58,880 nt of DNA, taken from positions 1 through 58,880 of the forward strand of contig NZ_KQ130502.1 of the NCBI RefSeq assembly GCF_001050375.1, read 5' to 3'. The notes beneath the pieces are model-generated. The model was not told where the DNA came from, made no database searches, and saw only the letters and a list, made by a program, of their open reading frames with translations. Shown in pieces: positions 35,290-45,587 of the stretch. Source of the DNA: Catenovulum maritimum (GTDB lineage: Bacteria > Pseudomonadota > Gammaproteobacteria > Enterobacterales > Alteromonadaceae). The translations under genes were made by a program, and so were the position numbers. Within the stretch, counting starts at the first letter, position 1, and every line of letters starts with the position of its first letter.

Positions 35290-37326
35290 ATGCAGATACT
35301 AAATAAATTTAAAATAAAAACACGAATGATCGCCCTATCAATAGTACCTCTCGCTGTTACATTTATGTTTGCGTTAGAAAAGCTTGAGCAAGCTTATGCC
35401 AAGCAAGATAAAATTCACGAGTTAGAAATTGTATTAGAGTACGGAAATGTAACTTATCCATTAATTTCAACACTGTTAAACGAATCTTATTACAGTCGTC
35501 AATATATCGATAGCCTTGATAACGAAGTGCAAAATAGCCTGCAGAAAATGCAAACTTATAACAAAAGAGCACTTAAAGCTCAGGCTGATTATTCCAATTT
35601 CATCAATACAAATTCAGATAAATTGGCTCGATTTGAAGTCTTATCAGATCAAATAACACAAGTAAAAGCTTTGTTAGATACTATGGTTTATGTTCGAAAA
35701 GGTGCTAAAAATAAAACTCACACCCATGATGAAAGCGGTAAAAAAACGCATGTAATGTGGCAGTTTAACCTTACAGCTAGAAAGCTAGTATTAACCTTAA
35801 ACGAGATAGCAGTTATCTCTAGCCAAAATGAAACGCTCAGTCGGATGTCGAACGCATACTTCAACCTAGTTTCAGCCCTAGCTGAAACCTCTTTCCATAA
35901 CGCATATGCTTACACATCAATTAATAAGCAAATAGACGTGTATATCTTTGGAGAGATTTTTCGAGGTGCAACTTCTGTGACCAGAGCACACGAGTTATTT
36001 AACAGCTTTGCATCTAATGAATCTAAAATGTCATTTAACGAGATGATAAATCATCCTGATTACAAAAAATGGAACGATATTGCGCTGCAAGTTAGAACGA
36101 ATATATATCAAAATGTAAATAAGAAAATACCTTTGCAAGAAGCTGTTGATTGGAATCAAATAAACAATAGCGTCGTCCAACTCTACGATAAAATGATGGA
36201 GCAAGTACTTTCTCAAATCATTGAAACTAAAGAAAATCTTATTAGTGAAGCGCAATTTCAAGTGGTCAATACGATTATTCTTTTATCCGTAGTTTTAGTC
36301 GTTATTGGCTTGTTTTCTTATCTGGTCGCGAACAGTATTGTTCAACCGTTGAAACGTATGGTTTACCTCTTTTCTGAACTGGCTACGCAAAAGGATATGT
36401 CGACTAAGCTGAATGAACAAGGCGATGATGAATTATCTGAGCTTAGCAAAGCCTTCAACACTTTAATTTTAAGTTTTAGAAAAACCTTGATAGGGGTACA
36501 AGATGAAACAGGTCATATTCAAGATGCTACCCAAATTGTAAGCAAATCTATGGCAGATACATCTGATTTGTTGACCAGTCAGCAATCTTCAACTGATAGT
36601 ATATCTGTAGCGATTAATCAAATGACAACCACAATTGAAGAAGTCGCTAATATGGCGACTATGACTTCTGACAGTGTGCAAAAAACGTTTGAATTATCAA
36701 TTTCAAGTGCAGAAAATGCGAAAAACAGTAAAAAAGCAATGGAACAGCTTACTCAAGAAGTTGGTAATACAGCAACATTGATTGAGCGTTTAAATCAAGA
36801 TTCAGAGGAAATTGGAAGTATTTTGAATGTGATTCAAGGTATTGCTGAGCAAACAAACCTTCTCGCTTTAAATGCCGCAATTGAAGCCGCAAGAGCTGGC
36901 GAACAAGGAAGAGGTTTCGCCGTCGTTGCTGATGAAGTTAGAACCCTTGCTTCTAGAACTCGAGAGTCAACTGAACAAATACATCAGCAAATAGAAACCT
37001 TGCAACAGGGTGCTCTTTCAGCTGCAAAAAGTATGAATAACTTGCAAAATGAAGGAGAGCATGCTGTTGAAAGTGTTATTGAAAGCGTTGAAGCGTTTGA
37101 AAGCATTAAAACCGAACTAGATAGCGTAACTCAAATGGCCGTTCAAATTGCAACCGCAGCAGAAGAGCAAAGCAGCGTATCAAACGAAATCAATCAGCGA
37201 ATCTTAACGATAAAAGGAGATAGCGACAATATTACGCATCAAACCTCAAATACGGTTAATAAAGCTCGTGAAATTGGTGACACTGGCGTTCGTTTAAATG
37301 AGCTTATCCATGAATTTAAACTCTAG
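35290..37326 (+). CDS. Methyl-accepting chemotaxis protein with NIT-type sensor domain
   Basis: This 678-residue chemoreceptor has a first membrane helix (about 10-28), a long helical periplasmic sensor (about 30-320) resembling the nitrate/nitrite-sensing NIT domain, and a second helix (about 325-347, [20 protein letters not shown]). A HAMP domain ([16 protein letters not shown]) and the signalling hairpin with [34 protein letters not shown] follow. It should control CheA. A TTG-ATA precedes the ATG at 35290 in frame; the ATG is preferred though its ribosome site is weak. It is a lone gene; the attractant is unknown, and NIT homology does not prove nitrate as ligand. Confidence 0.9.
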   Translation: MQILNKFKIKTRMIALSIVPLAVTFMFALEKLEQAYAKQDKIHELEIVLEYGNVTYPLISTLLNESYYSRQYIDSLDNEVQNSLQKMQTYNKRALKAQADYSNFINTNSDKLARFEVLSDQITQVKALLDTMVYVRKGAKNKTHTHDESGKKTHVMWQFNLTARKLVLTLNEIAVISSQNETLSRMSNAYFNLVSALAETSFHNAYAYTSINKQIDVYIFGEIFRGATSVTRAHELFNSFASNESKMSFNEMINHPDYKKWNDIALQVRTNIYQNVNKKIPLQEAVDWNQINNSVVQLYDKMMEQVLSQIIETKENLISEAQFQVVNTIILLSVVLVVIGLFSYLVANSIVQPLKRMVYLFSELATQKDMSTKLNEQGDDELSELSKAFNTLILSFRKTLIGVQDETGHIQDATQIVSKSMADTSDLLTSQQSSTDSISVAINQMTTTIEEVANMATMTSDSVQKTFELSISSAENAKNSKKAMEQLTQEVGNTATLIERLNQDSEEIGSILNVIQGIAEQTNLLALNAAIEAARAGEQGRGFAVVADEVRTLASRTRESTEQIHQQIETLQQGALSAAKSMNNLQNEGEHAVESVIESVEAFESIKTELDSVTQMAVQIATAAEEQSSVSNEINQRILTIKGDSDNITHQTSNTVNKAREIGDTGVRLNELIHEFKL

Positions 37327-37462
37327 CTTTCATTAACCACTAAAAAACATGCCACTTACCTGCACATCCAGCCTAATACGTTGTAGTGCGGGTAAGAAGG
37401 GCAAAAACCTGGACTAACTGCCAGCCTCCAACGGCTTGTGATTAATGCATTGATTCGTAAAT

Positions 37463-37828
37463 TTAATTCGGCTCACCAATACCAACAAACCCGACCATAC
37501 GGGAAACTAGCTCTGCGTCTTTTTCTACAAAATATTGACCCAGTTGAACTTGTTCAGCCCCATCAGGCCCCACACCAGCGAAAGCGACTGTGACACGAGT
37601 GACGCCAGCGACCGCATCACTTTTAATAACTTTCGCAGACCAACCTGGTGCATTTGCGCTAAACATACCGACATAGTTATTCAATGCTGGAATACCAGTT
37701 ACCGTTTCGGGCGTGCGAGGATCGTTGTACTGTATTGCTTCTGTAACACAACTATTTATTTGTGTAAGTCGAAGATCAGCGTCCTCAACTTGCCATGCTT
37801 CAAAAAAGGTTTTAATGCAATCTGACAT
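37463..37828 (-). CDS. NTF2-like / SnoaL-like small protein
   Basis: The 121-residue protein has the cone-like NTF2 fold pattern: an N-terminal helix CIKTFFEAWQVEDADLRLTQI, INSCVTEAIQYNDPRTPETVTG, and strands TRVTVAFAGVGPDG and GQYFVEKDAELVSRMVGFVG. Related proteins are ligand-binding or polyketide-cyclase-like, and many have no known activity. ATG at 37828 is taken because GGAGAAG lies just upstream. It has no obvious operon partner. Function cannot be assigned. Confidence 0.65.
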   Translation of the reverse strand: MSDCIKTFFEAWQVEDADLRLTQINSCVTEAIQYNDPRTPETVTGIPALNNYVGMFSANAPGWSAKVIKSDAVAGVTRVTVAFAGVGPDGAEQVQLGQYFVEKDAELVSRMVGFVGIGEPN

Positions 37829-37947
37829 ATTCTTCTCCAAATCTTATTTTGCATAATATCGAACCCACGAATAAAAAAGCCAGATAAGTTTTCTAAAATG
37901 GCTCTGGCTTACTGTTTTCTATAAGTGCCTGCCCTGCAGGTTCATAT

Positions 37948-38415
37948 TTATTTTTTGCACATTGACAGCGAACCTTGATAAAGCTGTGTCAGTTCGACCT
38001 TTGATGTTTTAGTTCCTTCAAGCTTATACAAGTCAAACCCGCACAACTTAGATCCCATTCCGAAATTAGCTTTGTACTGACCATTAGGTTTAAGTTTAAC
38101 CGCCACACCAATCGAACATATAGAGTTACCAATATTAGCTGCAACCATAATTCCAACCTCTTTATCTGTTGCTATGGCTAATTTACCATCCTGCCTCAAC
38201 GATTCTGGCTCCACTCTAGCCTTGTTGGATAAACAGCCACTTTCGTCAATATCACCAATAAAGACATACCGACTTGAAGTTCCACCAAGCAATTGGAAAT
38301 CAAATTCCTGACTAGGAACTTCAACAAGAGCGGCATTTGAACTATCGGCCATTTTATACGTAGACACACATCCTGTAGCAAACATAATTAGCGATAAGAT
38401 AAATAATTTCTTCAT
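37948..38415 (-). CDS. Small lipoprotein of unknown function
   Basis: This 155-residue protein begins MKKLFILSLIMFATGCVS, a lipoprotein signal with lipobox FATGC, so it is membrane-anchored. The mature part has four more cysteines (SGCLSN, GNSICSIG, SKLCGFD and the C-terminal MCKK) that could form disulfides. I do not recognise a family. ATG at 38415 is chosen over an in-frame TTG at 38430. It stands alone between the NTF2-like gene and the CBM2 operon. Confidence 0.7.
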   Translation of the reverse strand: MKKLFILSLIMFATGCVSTYKMADSSNAALVEVPSQEFDFQLLGGTSSRYVFIGDIDESGCLSNKARVEPESLRQDGKLAIATDKEVGIMVAANIGNSICSIGVAVKLKPNGQYKANFGMGSKLCGFDLYKLEGTKTSKVELTQLYQGSLSMCKK

Positions 38416-38430
38416 TCCAGTACCATTCAA

Positions 38431-39073
38431 ATAAACAAAATAGGCTTTAATAATGAGGCTATAATACAGAGCGAAGCTAAGGTATCAATCAAAACACATA
38501 AACAAACAATAGTAGTTTAAATAATATAACTCATAACCAATTGATTTAATGGTTTTCCATAAATGCCTCCCCTGTTAGTTTGTTCTATTACCTATTCAAT
38601 TCTGGCTGGCTCATATGTGTTAAGTATTTAATTAAACTCTTGAGGTGTTAAATCAGGATCCTTATGTGCAAATTCCACTTCCGCTATTTTTTATCAGTTT
38701 CGCCTTTTGTTATTACATTCTTTTTTCTAATCATCCGATTTCTCAAACTCATTTTCTTTATCGTTTTCTAAGTTTAGTGACCATATCAACATAAAACTTG
38801 TTCCTTTTAAGCTTATAAAATAACCGGTGACGTTCTTACTATTTGATTAGATCTAACAACATTCAAAAATCTAGAGTTAATCTAGATTTAATAGATTCAA
38901 ATTTTCGCCGTTCGCCAGAGCGAGTCCCAAAATATCTACTAAATAATTGATTCAATTAAACATCTATATTGCTTTGTAATATTTTTGTTGTTTTAGTCAA
39001 TTTACACAATTCTTGCACAATTTCTGACTATAGTGCCTAACTATGTTGAATACATTAAAATAAGGATATACGT
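38431..39073. other. Long AT-rich gap before the CBM2 operon
   Basis: No gene is seen in these 643 bp. An inverted repeat is noted at 38867-38889. A stretch at about 38552-38575 (TTTTCCATAAATGCCTCCCC) loosely resembles 37914-37933 after the lipoprotein gene, which may be a worn repeat. No clear -35/-10 pair was found. Confidence 0.4.
38867..38889. promoter_or_regulatory. Inverted repeat upstream of the CBM2 operon
   Basis: AAATCTAGA (38867-38875) and TCTAGATTT (38881-38889) are perfect 9-bp arms with a GTTAA loop, about 190 bp before the first CBM2 gene. There is no T run, so it may be a regulator site. Confidence 0.35.
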
Positions 39074-40882
39074 ATGAGCAGTTGTCCCTACCCTCGTTGG
39101 CAAAAATCGAAAATATTTTTGCTGATCACAAGTCCACTGTGGGCTTATCAATCGCAAGCAGCACAATGTGAGTTTTCTGTTGCGAATGAATGGCAAAATG
39201 GATACACAGGTAAACTAGTCATCACCAACGACAGCAATGATGTGATTGAAGGTTGGCAAGTTGAATTAGCATTTAGTCAAAACGAAACGATTGGCAGTTC
39301 ATGGAGTTCTAACTTAACTGGCAGTAATCCGTATTTTTTCACCAACAAAAGTTGGAATGCAAAGATCAACCCCGGCGAGTCCAAATCCTTTGGGTTTAAC
39401 GGAACAAAAATCAATGGATCAATTGTCTCTCAGCCTGAGTTACGTGGTGTGTGTGATAGTACTGGTGGTGACAACGACGATACCCCTTTTTCTATTGAAA
39501 TTAATGCTTCAACATTATCCGGTGTAGCGCCTTTAACTGTTGATTTTACTTCGCAAGTTGCAGGTGCGAGCGATGATGGAGTCGAGTACCTTTGGCGTAT
39601 TGCTGATGAATCAATCGCAGTTACGAAAAATGCACAACACACCTTTGATACTGCTGGGATATATATAGTTACTCATATTGCCTCAAGTGGTGAGCAAGCA
39701 CTAGAGTCACAACTAACCATAGAAGTTGAAGAGCCGCAGCCTGAATCAGCCCAGTGTCAACTAACCATTGAGCAAGAGTGGAACTCGGGTTTTAGAGCAC
39801 GAGTTGATATTAGCAATACGGCTAATCAAACCATCGATGGCTGGCAAGTGTTAATGCAGTTTGAAGATTCAACTAAAATTACCGGCGTTTGGCATGGTAA
39901 TCATACAGGCAGTAATCCATATACTATCGTTAACGAACAGTACAACCCGACTATAGCAGCAGGACAAACCATTAATTTTGGTTTTAATGCTGCAAAACCG
40001 GTTCCTGACACAGTACCAACAATTCCAGCGTTAGGCGGACTATGTTCGTTTGACGGCACCATAAATAATGCACCAAGGGCAGTTTCGACCGCTTCTGTGA
40101 CTTCTGGCGAAGGGCCGTTAAGTGTCACCTTCAATGCTAATCAATCAACGGATATTGACGGTGATGAATTAACTTATCTTTGGGATTTTGGCGATGGTAA
40201 CTCGTCAACAGAGATGCAGCCTACTCACATTTACCCAGCACAAGGTAATTATGTAGTTAACTTAACGGTCAACGATGGTGCGGTCAGTTCAAGCACCGAA
40301 CCGTTAACCATTTCTGTATCAGAGCCACAAATAAGTCTGCCATATGTATTAGATAGCAATAACTCATCGCTTTATTTTGTTTCTACCAAAAAAGAACACA
40401 CGGTTGAAACTCACACATTCCGCACTTTATCTGGCGATATTTCACTCGATGGTGATGCTAGGCTATCAATTGACTTAAGTAGTGTTGATACCGGCGTTGA
40501 AACTCGCGATGGTCGCATGAAGGAACATTTATTTGACATCAATACTTATCCGCTAGCGCAAGTTAGTTTGTCGTTAGATTACGATACGGTTAAAGCGGTT
40601 CCAGCAGGTACAACGCAAGAAATGGAGATTAGTGCGACGTTAAATTTGTATGGCGTTGATATCCAAATCGATACTCAAGTGCAAGTAAGCCGTTTGTCTT
40701 CATCACGTATTTTGGTACAAAACATTCAACCTATCTTATTAAATGCAACAGATTTTGGCCTCGAAGCAGGTATCGAAACCTTAAGAACCTTAGCAAATTT
40801 AACTTCGATAAGTTATGCCGTGCCAGTGAACTTTAATTTAGTGTTCCAAACACAAGAACCAGTACAAGCAGGCGAGGAGTAA
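39074..40882 (+). CDS. Secreted CBM2-PKD-CBM2-PKD-YceI protein
   Basis: This 602-residue protein has a signal peptide (about 1-30). A CBM2 follows (32-127, bounded by Cys32 and Cys127; W61, W77 and W94 are likely cellulose-binding residues), then a PKD-like domain (138-220), a second CBM2 (228-324, Cys228/Cys324, with Tyr290 in place of the third Trp), a PKD domain (333-417, YLWDFGDGN) and a C-terminal YceI-like lipocalin domain (422-592). There is no enzyme domain. YceI-like domains bind isoprenoid quinones, and CBM2-YceI proteins occur in cellulolytic relatives such as Cellvibrio and Saccharophagus. A redox-carrier role bound to cellulose is plausible but inferred. It ends 4 bp before the next gene. 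Confidence 0.85.
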   Translation: MSSCPYPRWQKSKIFLLITSPLWAYQSQAAQCEFSVANEWQNGYTGKLVITNDSNDVIEGWQVELAFSQNETIGSSWSSNLTGSNPYFFTNKSWNAKINPGESKSFGFNGTKINGSIVSQPELRGVCDSTGGDNDDTPFSIEINASTLSGVAPLTVDFTSQVAGASDDGVEYLWRIADESIAVTKNAQHTFDTAGIYIVTHIASSGEQALESQLTIEVEEPQPESAQCQLTIEQEWNSGFRARVDISNTANQTIDGWQVLMQFEDSTKITGVWHGNHTGSNPYTIVNEQYNPTIAAGQTINFGFNAAKPVPDTVPTIPALGGLCSFDGTINNAPRAVSTASVTSGEGPLSVTFNANQSTDIDGDELTYLWDFGDGNSSTEMQPTHIYPAQGNYVVNLTVNDGAVSSSTEPLTISVSEPQISLPYVLDSNNSSLYFVSTKKEHTVETHTFRTLSGDISLDGDARLSIDLSSVDTGVETRDGRMKEHLFDINTYPLAQVSLSLDYDTVKAVPAGTTQEMEISATLNLYGVDIQIDTQVQVSRLSSSRILVQNIQPILLNATDFGLEAGIETLRTLANLTSISYAVPVNFNLVFQTQEPVQAGEE

Positions 40883-40886
40883 AACA

Positions 40887-43800
40887 ATGAGATTAATTAA
40901 CCTTCAAAACTTGTTTTGCCGCGAAACAAATAATACAGCGAATATTAAGTCGGCTCGTTTACCTGTTCTATTACTGACTGGAATCGGATTACTATCGCAG
41001 AACCTGTATGCAGCAAGCTGTGAATTTTCCATACCAGATAATTGGAACACTGGATTTAAAACGGAAATTATCATTCAAAATGACGATACAGCCAAAAACG
41101 ACTGGACACTCAACCTTACTTGGCCAGAAGGCGTTTCAATTAATAATGGTTGGAATGCAACATATAGTTGCACGGATACTGGATGTACGATTACCAAGCA
41201 AAATACCAATTCCATCCTAAACCCAAATGAAAGATTAGGGCTTGGTTTTGTCGCCAGTAGAAATGGTTACAATGGTGAAATTGAACTGACACTAAGCGGT
41301 GATATTTGCGATGGCGTTACAGGCACATCACCAGGTTCAGATAACGCTAATGATGGCAATAATAGCGAGGACAACCAAATCGACACAGGCTTGTGGTCGT
41401 TAAATGGAGACACTTCATTACTCACTTACGTATCTGTGAAAAAGTTACACACAGCAGAAGTCAATGAATTTCAAGGGAATGACGTAAACGGCCATGCATT
41501 ATCGGGTAGTATTGATCTGGATGGTAATGTGGTGTTAGCGGTTAACTTAAATAACATAGAAACCGGCGTTGATATTCGTAACAGTCGAGTCGTGGATTTA
41601 TTATTCGCCACCGAGCTTTTGCCTACTGCCTATTTCACCACGCAAATAGACACGTCTCAAATCTCTGCCATGCCAACAGGCGATATTGCGACTCAAACAG
41701 TGACCGGTGATTTAACTATTCACGGTGTCAGTCAGCCGATTTCATTAGACTTATTAGTGACTAAACTCGGGGTTGGCACAGTTAAAGTATCAACATTACG
41801 CCCACTGGTAGTTAACAGTAATAGTTTCGATATGGCTTATGGTATTGAAGCTTTGCGTGTGGTTGCAGGATTATCTGGAATTGGTGAAACAGTTCCCGTT
41901 TATTTCGACTTACAATTTACATCTGTGAATACGAATGATTTTGTTCAAACTAAGAAAGCAGAAGCGCCTATCGCACCAGACAGTCTAGTGGTGCAGTATG
42001 AACCATCGGACAATCAAGCGCACTTAAATTGGCGCGACAACAGTAATAATGAAACATCTTATCTTGTTAGGCGCCAAGCCCTAGGTGGTGATTGGCACAC
42101 AGTGGCTGAGCTTGCAGCCAGTGCAACTTTAATGTCCGAAGGTTTACCTGATACCGGCGAATTTAACTATAAAGTCATTGCGCTTAACCAAAGTGTACCT
42201 TCTTTACCAACAGAAGCAGTCACAGTAACAGTGACTGAAACCAATGCTATCGCCAGAGGAATGGAACAATTCAACGCCAACTGTGCCGGATGTCATGGTT
42301 CAGAGGGCGGCGGTTTAGGCAGTTTCCCTGCGTTAAATACCGAACGAAATGTCGACGCCATGATTGAAACTATCGCCCGGACAATGCCATATAGCAATCC
42401 AGCATCTTGTGATCAGCAATGTGCAGAAGACATTGCTGCATATATCCAAACTTTATGGCCTACCACATTAACTTGTGATGTCGGTGTTACGCCTGTTGCC
42501 TATGGGGCAAGACAACTCAAGATCCTGACTCAACGTGAGTACCAAAATACAGTTGAAGATTTGTTGAATGTGGATTATCACGTTGCCGATGGCCTGTCGC
42601 CAGACAGCCAAGTGGGCTTTTTCACAAACAATACTCACACAAGTGTATTGTCCACCACATATAACAATTATTTGTTGGTGGCAGAAGAACTTGCACAATG
42701 GTCGGCTAATCAGAGTTTCTCCAACCTCTTATCATGTGCAGCTATCGATGAAAGTTGTGCTTCAGCGCTCATCACTGATGTCGCACCAAAGATATTTAGA
42801 CGTCCATTAACGCCAGATGAACAAAGTACCTATGAATCAATAGCATTAGGTACATTCAATGGTGGCGATATTGCCGCAGGCATGCAGTTGGCGTTAGAGG
42901 GTTTATTATCTTCGCCACAGTTTATTTATCGTCATGAGTTAGGTGAAGCTAATCTTGATAATCCAGAGCTGGACAACGATGCCTTTGAGTTAACGTCTTA
43001 CGAAATGGCGACATTTTTAGCTTATACCTTTACAGGCACCACGCCCGACGATGAATTGCTAGCAGCTGCCGCCAATGATGAACTTCGAGATGAAGACAAG
43101 ATAATGCAACACGCAGCTAGATTAGCTTCGAGCGCTGAAGGTGTTTTAGCTGACTTTATTGGCAGCTGGCTAGGTACAGCGGATTTAGAAGTTGCAGCAA
43201 AAGACGAAACTTTATATCCAAATTATCAAGAATTAGTACCGCATATGAAAGCAGAACTAAATAAAACTTTCGCTTGGATCATGATGCAACAGGATGAACG
43301 TTTTGAGTCTCTCTATACGGCTAATTACACTTTCTTAAATGAAACACTTGCAAATCACTATGGTATCGCTGGTGTGACAGGGCAAGAAATGCAAAAAATT
43401 GATACATCAAACCGTGGTGGTATTTTAGCTAACGGCGCGTTTATGGCGCGCTGGGCCGAAGCCGCCGAATCACACCCAGTCATTCGTTCAGTGCGTGTTC
43501 GTCGTCGAATGTTGTGTCAAGATCAACCCGATCCACCAGCTGGTACGTTTGCTGCTCGCGACGAAAAACTTGCCGAGTTGTCTGAGTTCTTGCAACAGCC
43601 AACAACCACCAACCGTGCTAAATATCACGCGTTAACAGTAGAAAGTCCTTGTAGCAGTTGTCATGCTGAGTACATAAATCCACTTGGGTTTGGTATGGAA
43701 GACTTTGATGCAGTAGGTAATATTCGTAGCAGCGACATCAAGGGTAACCAGATTGACGCTTCGGGCGCTTTGTACGCACCAGAAAGCTACGCTGATCTTG

Positions 43801-44099
43801 ATTCTGTCTTTAGCTTTTACGGTACTCAGGGATTAGCTAACCTGATGGCAGGATTAGATTCATCTCAAACTTGTTTAACACAACAAATGTTCCGTTATGC
43901 AATCGGAGTAGGACATAATGAAATTGATCCTAATAATCCAGAGGATGCAAGCTTATCGGAAACAGAACATGCGGGTTATTTATGTGAAATCGACACGCTA
44001 AAAGACAAGATGGCAAACGAAAGTCCAAGAGCCATGCTAGAGAACTTTGGTTATCTAAAATCAGTTAGATATCGCAAAGCTTGGTCAAGAGATGAATAA
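40887..44099 (+). CDS. Secreted CBM2-YceI-Fn3-cytochrome c-DUF1592-type multidomain protein
   Basis: The order over 1070 residues is: signal peptide (1-43), CBM2 (about 45-141), YceI-like domain (168-345), Fn3-like domain (about 360-448), cytochrome c (about 455-530, haem motif CAGCH at 466-470), then DUF1587 (LTQREYQNTVEDLL, about 545), DUF1595 (RRPLTPDEQSTY), DUF1592 (QFIYRHELGE), DUF1588 (NRGGILANGAFMARWAEAAE; second haem motif CSSCH at 922-926) and DUF1585 (about 950-1065). It is a cellulose-targeted multi-redox protein. GAGGAG in the end of the previous gene is its ribosome site, so the two are coupled. Electron transfer to an extracellular oxidase such as an LPMO is a hypothesis from similar Cellvibrio proteins. 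Confidence 0.85.
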   Translation: MRLINLQNLFCRETNNTANIKSARLPVLLLTGIGLLSQNLYAASCEFSIPDNWNTGFKTEIIIQNDDTAKNDWTLNLTWPEGVSINNGWNATYSCTDTGCTITKQNTNSILNPNERLGLGFVASRNGYNGEIELTLSGDICDGVTGTSPGSDNANDGNNSEDNQIDTGLWSLNGDTSLLTYVSVKKLHTAEVNEFQGNDVNGHALSGSIDLDGNVVLAVNLNNIETGVDIRNSRVVDLLFATELLPTAYFTTQIDTSQISAMPTGDIATQTVTGDLTIHGVSQPISLDLLVTKLGVGTVKVSTLRPLVVNSNSFDMAYGIEALRVVAGLSGIGETVPVYFDLQFTSVNTNDFVQTKKAEAPIAPDSLVVQYEPSDNQAHLNWRDNSNNETSYLVRRQALGGDWHTVAELAASATLMSEGLPDTGEFNYKVIALNQSVPSLPTEAVTVTVTETNAIARGMEQFNANCAGCHGSEGGGLGSFPALNTERNVDAMIETIARTMPYSNPASCDQQCAEDIAAYIQTLWPTTLTCDVGVTPVAYGARQLKILTQREYQNTVEDLLNVDYHVADGLSPDSQVGFFTNNTHTSVLSTTYNNYLLVAEELAQWSANQSFSNLLSCAAIDESCASALITDVAPKIFRRPLTPDEQSTYESIALGTFNGGDIAAGMQLALEGLLSSPQFIYRHELGEANLDNPELDNDAFELTSYEMATFLAYTFTGTTPDDELLAAAANDELRDEDKIMQHAARLASSAEGVLADFIGSWLGTADLEVAAKDETLYPNYQELVPHMKAELNKTFAWIMMQQDERFESLYTANYTFLNETLANHYGIAGVTGQEMQKIDTSNRGGILANGAFMARWAEAAESHPVIRSVRVRRRMLCQDQPDPPAGTFAARDEKLAELSEFLQQPTTTNRAKYHALTVESPCSSCHAEYINPLGFGMEDFDAVGNIRSSDIKGNQIDASGALYAPESYADLDSVFSFYGTQGLANLMAGLDSSQTCLTQQMFRYAIGVGHNEIDPNNPEDASLSETEHAGYLCEIDTLKDKMANESPRAMLENFGYLKSVRYRKAWSRDE

Positions 44100-44125
44100 C
44101 CGTTTGAGCTGCAAAGGAAATTATC

Positions 44126-45352
44126 ATGAATAAAGATCAATTAAATAAATTAGCAATGTCACGTCGCAGCTTGTTAAGAATGGTTGCAGCCTCTGGCATA
44201 TCAAGTACGTTAATTCGCACTTCCCCGCTTGTTTCAGGTATGTTGTTCTCGCGACATGCAGACGCCCAAGAGGCTGGGTTACCGAATAAAACCATTAGCA
44301 TTTTTACGCCAGGTGGCGCGATTGCCGACCTATGGAATCCAACAGGAACCGGCGATGATATGGTAATGGGGGCAATGTCACATGGCTACAATTCGGTAAA
44401 AAACGAATGTAACTTCTTGGTGAACATGTCACACGGCAATGCGGGTCACGGTCGTATGCCTATCATTTGCGCAAAAGAATGGAATAGTGACAGTTACGAC
44501 GTCATTATGGGTAATGCATTAGGACCGGATATGCCATTTCGTTACATCAACTTAGGTGTGCATAGTAACGGTGCTAACTACATGACTAAAGATAATAAAA
44601 ACCGGATACCATTTCAGGATAACCCTTTTACTGTGTTCGATTTAGTTTTTGGTTCTAGCCAAGGCAGCAGCGCAAAAACGCCAATCATGAATGCTCATGT
44701 ATCTGCGGCAAATGCCATTCGTAGTAAATTAGCAGGTTATGAAGTGCAAAGAATGGATGACCATTTAGATGCTATCGCTGACACTCAACGTCGTTTGGAT
44801 GAATTATCCGGTGGCACAAGTTGTAGCATAGCACCTAGCAATACCGAATTCGCACTAACCCATGATAATTTCTCCCTGCAAGCTCGAATGCAAGCAGATA
44901 TTGCGGTTGCAGCATTACAATGCGGATTAACCCGTTCGGTTTCTTTGGCGTATGGCAATAGTCAATGCGACTTCAGAATTCCAGAACTAAGCTATCAAGG
45001 CGTATATCATCAGTCGATACATGGTGGTAGCGGTGGTAAAGCAAATTACCCGTATTACACTGAAATGCGTAGCCATATGGCGAGTTATAACGCGTATTTA
45101 ATCCAAAAGCTTAAAACAGCTGGTATTTTGGACAGCACAGTAGTGCTGGAAACCACAGACATGGGCCACGCTGATACCCATTCAGCAAGCCCAGTGGCTT
45201 ATACCATTGCCGGAGGTGGGACAAGAATTAACCGTGGCGTAGTAACAAACGCTGGTACTGGTTATGATCATCACGATGTGCTGTATACAGCAGCTCAAGC
45301 ATGTGGTGTCGATATTGGCTTTGGTAAAGAAATTCCGGGTGTAATCGCTTAA
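44126..45352 (+). CDS. DUF1552 protein with Tat-type signal
   Basis: The 408 residues begin with a twin-arginine style leader (SRRSLLRMVAASG, about 13-25), so export is probably of a folded, cofactor-containing protein. The body matches DUF1552: ISIFTPGGAIADLWNPTG, SHGNAGHGRMPIICAKEW, VLETTDMGHADTHSASPVAYTIAGGG and a C-terminal YDHHDVLYTAAQACGV. DUF1552 genes habitually follow DUF1592-type cytochrome genes, as here (26-bp gap, AAAGGAAA ribosome site). The domain resembles alkaline-phosphatase/sulfatase-like folds, but no activity is known. It closes the three-gene operon; a hairpin terminator follows. Confidence 0.85.
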   Translation: MNKDQLNKLAMSRRSLLRMVAASGISSTLIRTSPLVSGMLFSRHADAQEAGLPNKTISIFTPGGAIADLWNPTGTGDDMVMGAMSHGYNSVKNECNFLVNMSHGNAGHGRMPIICAKEWNSDSYDVIMGNALGPDMPFRYINLGVHSNGANYMTKDNKNRIPFQDNPFTVFDLVFGSSQGSSAKTPIMNAHVSAANAIRSKLAGYEVQRMDDHLDAIADTQRRLDELSGGTSCSIAPSNTEFALTHDNFSLQARMQADIAVAALQCGLTRSVSLAYGNSQCDFRIPELSYQGVYHQSIHGGSGGKANYPYYTEMRSHMASYNAYLIQKLKTAGILDSTVVLETTDMGHADTHSASPVAYTIAGGGTRINRGVVTNAGTGYDHHDVLYTAAQACGVDIGFGKEIPGVIA

Positions 45353-45374
45353 ACCTATACTAATCCAAAATTCA

Positions 45375-45398
45375 AAAAGGGCTGAAAAGCCCTTTTAT
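45375..45398 (+). terminator. Terminator of the CBM2/DUF1592/DUF1552 operon
   Basis: AAAAGGGCT (45375-45383) and AGCCCTTTT (45388-45396) form a 9-bp stem with a GAAA tetraloop and a short T run. Confidence 0.75.
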
Positions 45399-45420
45399 TG
45401 GTAAATGTATATTCCACTCT

Positions 45421-45486
45421 AAATCCGCAGCCTTTCCGAACGAAATCTGCACCGCTTCCGTTTCAAATCTGCAAGCTTTCCGCTCA
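45421..45486. repeat. Three 22-bp imperfect tandem repeats
   Basis: Units starting at 45421, 45443 and 45465 read AAATCCGCAGCCTTTCCG, AAATCTGCACCGCTTCCG and AAATCTGCAAGCTTTCCG, each followed by four variable bases. They lie in the gap between the DUF1552 terminator and the small membrane protein gene. No frame across them stands out. Confidence 0.6.
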
Positions 45487-45587
45487 GAATTGGCGACTAA
45501 AAACGGCTGCCTAGACAACCGTGAAGAAATATTGTTGGGATTCGCTTTCGCTTATCACATGGATGGCTTATTAGCTTGGTTAATTTA

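Noticed and set aside
45421-45486. CRISPR array
   Set aside because: The units are only 22 bp with 4-bp variable parts and three copies; there are no spacers of normal length and no cas genes.
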